From Candidatus Poribacteria bacterium (lineage in GTDB: Bacteria; Poribacteria; WGA-4E; UBA9662): a stretch of DNA of 5,239 nucleotides. Where the stretch lies: NCBI GenBank assembly GCA_002699335.1, contig PACG01000081.1:1-5239 (forward strand), given 5' to 3'. Position 1 is the first letter of the stretch. Each line of letters starts with the position of its first letter. Under the pieces are notes generated by a model, which was not told the origin of the DNA, searched no databases, and worked only from the letters and a program-made list of their open reading frames with translations. Positions 1-5,239 of the stretch are shown here, piece after piece. The position numbers were made by a program, and so were the translations under genes.

Positions 1-750
1 GCAACCTCGGTGCATACACCTCAGGTTAAGAAGCATATATCGAGTTAATGCAGAAACGATACGACAATAAGGTCACACCATTAACACCGCCTACAACACG
101 GACTTTAGAATCTTGGGATACACTAATCCAAACCAAAAGGCTAACGATTAGCCACTGAACCTAAGTGGCAACATCCACAAAGAGCGAGTTGTCCACGCTT
201 TCCTGTTTCAGATTCTGGATAAGCCTGGGAAACTAAGTACGTGTAATTCAAGACCGCGATCCCAACTGCCCTATTTTTGGCGGTACGATTAACCTCAATT
301 TGCCCTTGCCCAACGGTATCATTTGGCTCTACACCAAACACTTTCCTGTTATGGTGTACCAATATCGTGGTGTCATCTAGGAAATCCTTCGAGTATACCT
401 GCTGTTTAGCGCTGATAGTTGTTGGAGTGTCTGTCAGTCATCCCATATGCCGGACAACCTTGATCCTTCATATGCAAATTACGAAATTGCGGTTCAGCAA
501 ATGGAGAAGGTTTATTGTGCAGCCTTTGCATGACCTGACTTTCTGGGCTGGAATTAGTATAACTAGATGGGCCAATGGGAATCGGAGGAACCTGAAAAAA
601 CAGTACGGTGGGCTTCAAGATATATTTTGCAACTAATACCAACTGCTTGCAAGTAGGTTTAGCGCGTTTTGTTACCAGATATATTTTCATACAAACACCC
701 AGCGGGTGTATCTGCTCATACACTCGCTCCTATATGATAGAACCAAATGA
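1..750 (+). pseudogene. Decayed TIM-barrel-type glycoside hydrolase, C-terminal part (5' end outside window)
   Basis: No intact frame exists, but joining frames gives a coherent protein. Segments in order: about 3-76 (EAYIELMQKRYDNKV), 77-106 (TINTAYNTDF), 108-133 (ESWDTLIQ), 134-235 (HAFLFQILDK), 240-597 (VIQDRDPNCPIFGGT, then VMVYQY, then PDFLGWN) and 601 onward (KQYGGLQDIF, then SRFSAF). The pattern of a 'RY..I..LN.AYGTDF..W' block, a 'DPN' block and a late 'P.F.GW.W..WM..W' block followed by 'GGLQD.FG' resembles TIM-barrel glycosidases annotated as agarase-like or beta-galactosidase-like; I cannot fix the family or point to a nucleophile. In-frame stops lie at 27, 149, 378, 531, 555, 564 and 634. 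One shift falls in the A6 run at 595-600, apparently a one-base gain. The end is uncertain: similarity fades near 690 and the next stop in the last frame is TGA 748-750. The neighbouring sulfatase supports a polysaccharide role. Confidence 0.5.
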
Positions 751-772
751 TTATTCTTAAAAGCAAGTTAGA

Positions 773-777
773 AAGGA
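773..777 (+). promoter_or_regulatory. Possible ribosome binding site of the sulfatase remnant
   Basis: AAGGA lies upstream of the sulfatase ATG at 791, with a 13-base spacer. That is longer than the usual 5-10 bases, so this is a weak call; spacing may have drifted in the decayed locus. The stretch around it (751-790) is A/T-rich and otherwise featureless, with no convincing promoter pair. Confidence 0.3.
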
Positions 778-790
778 TAAAATCGAGTTC

Positions 791-2246
791 ATGAACAACA
801 TTCTATTTATTCTTACAGACCAGTGGCCGGCATGGGTGTTTAACTTTCGTGACGCCGACATTCCCCCCCAGTATTGATCGGTTGGCCTCCGAAGGCACGG
901 CATTCAATAATGCTTTCACCTCCTGCCCGCTTTGTACACCCGCCCGTGGCACGCTGCTTACCGCCCTCTGGCCGCATCAAAATGGGGTCTACGACGACCA
1001 TCCGTCGGCTACTCACTACAGGAATCCATGTCTCTCGACCAAAAACCTGGATTGATGAAGCTCTGCACTTTGGCTACTACGTCGGTTACTACGGCAAATG
1101 GCACCTTGTCACATCAATCCAGAAAAGCGTGGTGCACATGGATATACTCCCAACCTTGAAGTTAGCCCAAAACCCTATCCCCCCAAATAAGCAACCACTC
1201 CTACCAAAAAACGGTCGATGACTACAACAAACAAACCGAGAGTTTGATCAGAGGTCGTGCTCCCTTCTGGGGCGATTCTGCGGAGCCGAAAGAAAAGATC
1301 CAACCATTTCCCAATATGAACAGGGGTATAAAATTTCTTGAAGAGTGGGTAGGCAATGATCAAAGCAACCCCTCCTTTCTTACCCTCTCTCTTGCACCAC
1401 CACACTTCCCACACCATTTGCCCGAAGAATACGTCAAACTGGCCGGGAACTACGCACACGTGTGGAACTTCCCACAAACCTCAAAGACAATTGCTATGGG
1501 CGTCCTTGGTTTCACTCAACACCTTGGTGGGGCTGTATGGACACCACTCCCCTCGACCAAGAAGAGCGGAAAACTGTCATCGCCTATTCCCACGCTCACA
1601 TTACCATGGTCGACGAAGCCATCGGTCTTGTCCTCAATAGACTGGATGACCTTGATCTTACTGATTCAAAACTATCGTTTTTGCCGCTGATCACGGTGAT
1701 ATGGAAGGCGCACACAATCGTTTTAACAAAGGTGCTTATTTCTACGAGTAAGTCTGGCGTATCCTACTCATCATTCGAACACCAGATGCGGCTCCTGCAA
1801 TCCAGGATGCCTACGTCTCATTACTCGATATCGGCCAAACACTCTTCAGCCTCATCAACGACGAAGTGTTAACTGATCACCCAAAAGAGGGGCGTAATCT
1901 GCTCCCACTCCTTGGTGCATCTCAACGTCCACCTATAATTGGGAACAATCAGCTCATGGTGTTTATTATAACTACAACGGCTACAGCTTTGAAGTGCGCG
2001 CCATTCGTAACGAGCGCTACAAATACGTTTGGAATCCCCAAGATATCAATGAGCTCTATGACTTTGACAGCGATTCCCACGAAATGACCAACTTGGCCAA
2101 TCTACCTGAAACTGAAACCATCGAGCAAGATCTTCACACTCAGCTTATCGTCTGGCTCAATAAAATTGGGGACGACCTACCCCCACCGGCTCGACCAACT
2201 TTTACCCGCAGGCACAATCATCGCGACCGGCGAACAAGGACCATAA
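791..2246 (+). pseudogene. Type I (formylglycine-dependent) sulfatase pseudogene
   Basis: Type I sulfatases hydrolyse sulfate esters, here probably on a polysaccharide. The start ATG opens MNNILFILTDQW, the usual N-terminal metal-site strand. Joined frames then give IDRLASEGTAFNNAFTS, CTPAR at 933-947 (the Cys matured to formylglycine, followed by LLTA where LLTG is usual), TWIDEALHFGYYVGYYGKWHL (about 1045-1107, read here as two overlapping blocks), INPEKRGAHGY, IRGRAPFWGD, APPHFP, HITMVDEAIG, AADHGDMEGAH (metal ligands Asp 1689, His 1692) and NELYDFDSDSHEMTNLA. The rebuilt length of about 485 residues fits the family. I place about nine frameshifts, near 859-869, 1004, 1038, 1109, 1205, 1461, 1670, 1950 and 2185, and nonsense codons TAA 1188 and TAA 1749 (probably from GAA in YEEVWRIP). 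The end is inferred from LLPAGTIIATGEQGP and TAA 2244-2246, two bases before the GH2 start. Family assignment is firm; the exact substrate is unknown. Confidence 0.9.
2236..2240 (+). promoter_or_regulatory. Ribosome binding site of the GH2 remnant
   Basis: AAGGA sits 8 bases upstream of ATG 2249, an optimal Shine-Dalgarno arrangement. It decides the GH2 start, because the protein reads MRETLALDGN from there, which matches the expected beginning of the GH2 N-terminal domain. It lies inside the inferred end of the sulfatase frame, as in translationally coupled operons. Confidence 0.6.
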
Positions 2247-2248
2247 CC

Positions 2249-5062
2249 ATGAGGGAAACCCTAGCACTCGACGGCAACTAGCAGGTCATCTATGATCACG
2301 ACAATAAGGGCCGCACACTCAGTTTGCAACATCGTGAAAATTCTATAGCTACGAGGACTTGGAGCAGATTACAGTTCCTGCATACCTCGAAGAATTCCAG
2401 CAAGATTATGAAGGTGTCGCCTGTTATGGAAAAACCTTCATACTCCCATCTGACTAGCAAAACAACACCATTCGCCTACACTTTGAAGCCGTCAACTATC
2501 GCGCAGAAATCTGGGGCAACAGCGAAGCAATCAGTGCACATGAAGGTGGATACATCGGTTTTGAACTTCAAATCGATGACCTTTTAACCAAAGGCGAAAA
2601 CTTCATCGCAGTCCGTGTCATCACCCTACTCATCACCCGTGATATAGTTATCGACGGCTTAGGGTGCGACGATATGCTACACTGACGCGGTGCCATCACA
2701 GGCGGTATCTGGCATATTGCCACAGGGCACGTTTATGCCGAAGATACCTTTGTCACGACCGACATCAACACCGGCGAAGTCATTGTAGCTAATACATTTA
2801 AAACCAGAATCTCAAAATGCAACCCGCTACAATCGCCTGGACGATTACAGAGCTCAACAACGATACACCCGTTGCGTCTGGCCAAGAAACGGTTAACCTC
2901 AATCCTGGCACAGGTTATCACGAACAAAATTTCACCATAGAAAACCACAAACTCTGGCAACTCGACGACCCCACCCTCTATATGCTCACCACAACAGTTA
3001 TCCTCAAGGGTGAATCTTCAGACAGAGAAGAAACCCACTTCGGCTTCCGAGAATTCACTACCCATGACAAAAAGATTCTACCTCAATGGCGAAAAAATCG
3101 TTCTCAAAACTGCCTTCAACGAAGCCTTTTATCCGCATTCCCTCGCATATCCGCGAGATCTTGAACTGCTCAAAAAAGAATTCAAGCTTATCAAAGACTG
3201 CAACACCAACATGATTCGCCCCTGGCGTAAACCACAACCTCAAATTGTATATGATTTGGCTGATGAAATGGGTATCCTCTTTGTAGGCACACTGCCGGTC
3301 GAATGTATGGATAACTGACCACAGATCACACCCTACACTAAACAACGTCTCGAAAGCGAAGCCACTGAAATGGTCACGCGCGATCGAAACCATCCCTCTA
3401 TTGTCATCTGGGAAATGTTCAACGAAATCATGCGCCATGGACTTAAGCACCTTAAACACAGTTTCTCCTTAAAAGCAGGCCAACTTGATCACACCTGTAT
3501 GATCATCGGTGCAGCCGGTGGGTTTGCTGATAGCTGTAGCGTCTACCTGCCGGGTTCTTATGAACCCATGCTCACCAATGACGTACACAAATACCCTGGT
3601 GTGCCTACGGCTCAGGAAGATTACGACAATCTCCTTTCTCTAGGCGAAACAGAAAAAGAACTCAAACAGATGGATCAAAAGGTAGTCCGTTTTACCCGGA
3701 GCAAAGTCGAACCTAATTTTCTAACCAACATTTCAGAACTCGGTTACGGCAGTATTCCCGACCTCGAAACCAACTTCGAACAGTACAAAAAAGAGGGTAA
3801 CTCGATCACACCGGATTACCGCATGCATCATCAACGCCTACACGATTCTTATCTCGCGGTCTTCCACCAAACCGGTATCGATTAGGTCTTTCCCAGCTTC
3901 CATGCCTTTGTAGAAGCCTGTCAGGAAATCCACTATATCGGTAATAAACTGATGGCCGAAGCCTGTCGGATCAATCCCGACATTGCTGGCATTGGCATCC
4001 ACGCACTCAACGATGGTGATTGGGTTCTGATCGCTGGTCTGATCGACAACTTTCGCAATCCCAAAAAAACCTATTACGCTATCAAAGAAGTGTTCGCCGA
4101 CTGCTACATGACCATTCGTCCAAGCGATCAAAATGTCTACGCCGGTCAGCAAGTGCAAATCATGCTCACCACGGTCAATGACAGAGACACCCTATTGGGC
4201 ACACTCTCTCTTCGCGCCACAACAGACGATGGACAAACACTCTTGAATATAAACGAGCAGATGACAATGCCCAACGGTATCACCGATTTGGCAACTTACG
4301 GCTTCGATACCGACGGCGTAGAGGGCAATTGCCAAATCGAGCTCTCTTTCGAATCTGACAATGCGGCACTCATCCAAAACCAATCTAGCATCTATGTCCT
4401 CGATAAAAGCAAATCCAATTTACCAGATGTATCTCTCGCCCTGATCGATATAAACGGCGCTCTGGGGAAAATTTTGCTCAACACAACTGATTTCTCCGCC
4501 CACCCCACCGATCAACTCATGCCAATCAATTTCCAGGGCTGGAATGGTGAGCCTGACGCACGATTCCAGGCACTCGCTGCCTGGGTTGAAAGTGGCGGCC
4601 CAGCACTATTTCTCAACCTGCTGTTCATGCCTCTTCTCAAAATAAGACCAAGAAAAAGCCGTATGTCTCGCCACATTGAAAAAGGTACAATCCTCCCATT
4701 TTCGCTTCCTCTATAACTCTGGTAAAGGTTTGTGGACACCCTGCAGCCACGTAGTCAAAGATCATCCATTTTACGACAGCTTGCCTTCAAACTGCCTGAT
4801 GGAATAGGAGTATCGCAACGTCTCCTCGCAATGGTCCATTGTAGAGCCCGAAAGCGATTGGATTGGCGGCAACATTACCTACGACTGGTATGCAGGACTC
4901 AAACACAAACAAAACTTCATCGGTGTCACCGAAGATTTTCATGGTGCTGATCTAACACAAATTTCCCACGGCAATGGAAAATACATTCTTTGCACCCATC
5001 GCGTTGTAGAAAATTTGGGAATAGATCCAGTAGCAGATCGTCTATCGAGCAACTTACTCAAA
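2249..5062 (+). pseudogene. Glycoside hydrolase family 2 (beta-galactosidase/beta-glucuronidase-like) pseudogene with extra C-terminal domain
   Basis: GH2 enzymes are retaining exo-glycosidases. Rebuilt domain order: N-terminal sugar-binding sandwich (2249 to about 2740: LDGN-stop-QVIYDHDNKG, EGVACYGKTF, RAEIW, ITGGIW); Ig-like domain (about 2750-3060: KLWQLDDPTLY, FGFREF); TIM barrel (about 3073-4110: FYLNGEKIVLK, RDRNHPSIVIWEMFNE with acid/base Glu 3424-3426, NISELGYG with nucleophile Glu 3736-3738, HALNDGDWVL, LIDNFRNPK); a second Ig-like domain (about 4108-4400: RPSDQNVYAGQQVQI); and an AAWVESGGPALFL to DPVADRLLSNLL region (about 4560-5062) resembling the glutamine-amidotransferase-like tail of some GH2 proteins. 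Length is about 940 residues. Stops: TAG 2279, TAG 2455, TGA 2683, TGA 3316, TAG 3883, TAG 4805. Frameshifts near 2338, 2792, 3073 and between about 4625 and 4710. The barrel core has no shift for 1.5 kb. Specificity (galactosidase, glucuronidase or other) cannot be told. The 3' end is set by the apparent junction with the next remnant. Confidence 0.87.
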
Positions 5063-5239
5063 TCACTGTCGATTACGACAGTGATTCTATGGGAAATCGT
5101 CGGGGAAATTCGCGCTAAACGACAAGCTCCCATTGGTTAACGGCCTTGGTATGTACGTGGGTGAAGCACTAGCATGGATACTAGATGCAATCGACCGTGA
5201 GCGAGCACTCACTTGTAGCGGACGAGATAGCCGTTAGAA
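5062..5239 (+). pseudogene. Possible Gfo/Idh/MocA-type oxidoreductase remnant, C-terminal fragment (runs off window)
   Basis: Right after the last GH2-like residues, the sequence reads ITVDYDSDSMG (5062-5094) and then, one frame over, GKSSGKFALNDKLPLVNG followed by LGMYVGEALAWILDAIDRE and CSGRDSR up to TAG 5235-5237. The PLVNG..YVGEALAW..DAI......CSGRD.R pattern resembles the C-terminal part of NAD(P)-dependent Gfo/Idh/MocA sugar or inositol oxidoreductases, where the next residues would be an ALE-type helix; the stop would then replace a Gln or Lys codon. The frame change near 5091-5094 looks like loss of one G from a G run. No N-terminal Rossmann fold (GxGxxG) precedes it, so most of the gene is missing. 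The alternative is that this is just the degenerate tail of the GH2 protein. Such oxidoreductases often sit beside glycosidases and sulfatases. Confidence 0.4.

Noticed and set aside
595..600. Programmed frameshifting at A-runs (595-600) or at the C7 run (863-869)
   Set aside because: There are far too many shifts, in both directions, with no consistent slippery heptamer or downstream structure, and nearby nonsense codons would still end translation.
277..636. Plus-strand open frame of 119 codons as an independent small gene
   Set aside because: Most of it is out of frame with the readable glycosidase remnant; only its last residues (KQYGGLQDIFCN) belong to that protein after the shift near 597.
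618..687. Direct repeat agatatatttt at 618-628 and 677-687
   Set aside because: An 11-base A/T-rich repeat seen twice is likely by chance or low complexity, with no target-site or mobile-element context.
406..723. Minus-strand open frame of 105 codons, and others at 141-362, 3058-3459 and 3838-4158
   Set aside because: They lie opposite recognisable plus-strand protein remnants, show no family-like motifs, and are expected by chance opposite coding sequence.
1994..2281. One continuous protein joining the sulfatase end and the GH2 start
   Set aside because: The open frame spans both only because of a frameshift near 2185; a good ribosome binding site and ATG at 2236-2251 separate two known families.
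531..3885. Genetic recoding of stop codons (for example UGA or UAG read as Trp)
   Set aside because: Both TAG and TGA occur at Trp positions, TAA stops occur as well, TGG is still the normal Trp codon through the window, and about 20 frameshifts would remain unexplained.
1..5239. CRISPR array, tRNA/rRNA genes, insertion sequence ends or intrinsic terminators
   Set aside because: I saw no regularly spaced repeats, cloverleaf-like sequence, transposase motifs, terminal inverted repeats, or GC-rich hairpin followed by a T-run that I could support by eye.

Overview
The window looks like a decayed piece of a bacterial carbohydrate-degradation cluster. Everything that can be read lies on the plus strand. 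Four remnants follow one another: the C-terminal part of a TIM-barrel-type glycoside hydrolase (1 to about 750), a nearly full-length type I sulfatase (791-2246), a nearly full-length family 2 glycoside hydrolase with an extra C-terminal domain (2249 to about 5062), and a short piece that reads like the C-terminal part of a Gfo/Idh/MocA-type oxidoreductase (about 5062 to the window end). None has an intact reading frame. By hand-stitching reading frames I place about 20 frameshifts and 16 in-frame stop codons.

The protein signal is nevertheless strong when the frames are joined. The sulfatase keeps its formylglycine motif (CTPAR), its GKWHL block and its DHGD metal-binding block. The GH2 protein keeps both catalytic glutamates (FNE and SELG) and the FGFRE barrel-entry motif. 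The set of functions (sulfatase plus two glycosidases plus a sugar-type oxidoreductase) suggests breakdown of a sulfated polysaccharide, with the sulfatase removing sulfate and the glycosidases cutting the chain. This style of gene content is common in Planctomycetota, Lentisphaerota, Poribacteria and similar marine or host-associated bacteria. That taxonomic hint is inference only.

Layout suggests a former operon: the sulfatase stop (TAA 2244-2246) sits two bases before the GH2 start codon (2249), which has a good Shine-Dalgarno sequence. About 40 bases separate the first remnant from the sulfatase. I see no RNA gene, CRISPR array, insertion sequence or convincing terminator.

The main ambiguity is biological decay versus an error-rich assembly. 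Many shifts are one-base losses in homopolymers, which either cause could produce. The many TGG-to-stop changes and replaced conserved residues favour real pseudogenes. I did not find a novel functional system; the most unusual points are the Trp-to-stop pattern, the long frameshift-free core of the GH2 remnant, and the apparent deletion junction near 5062.
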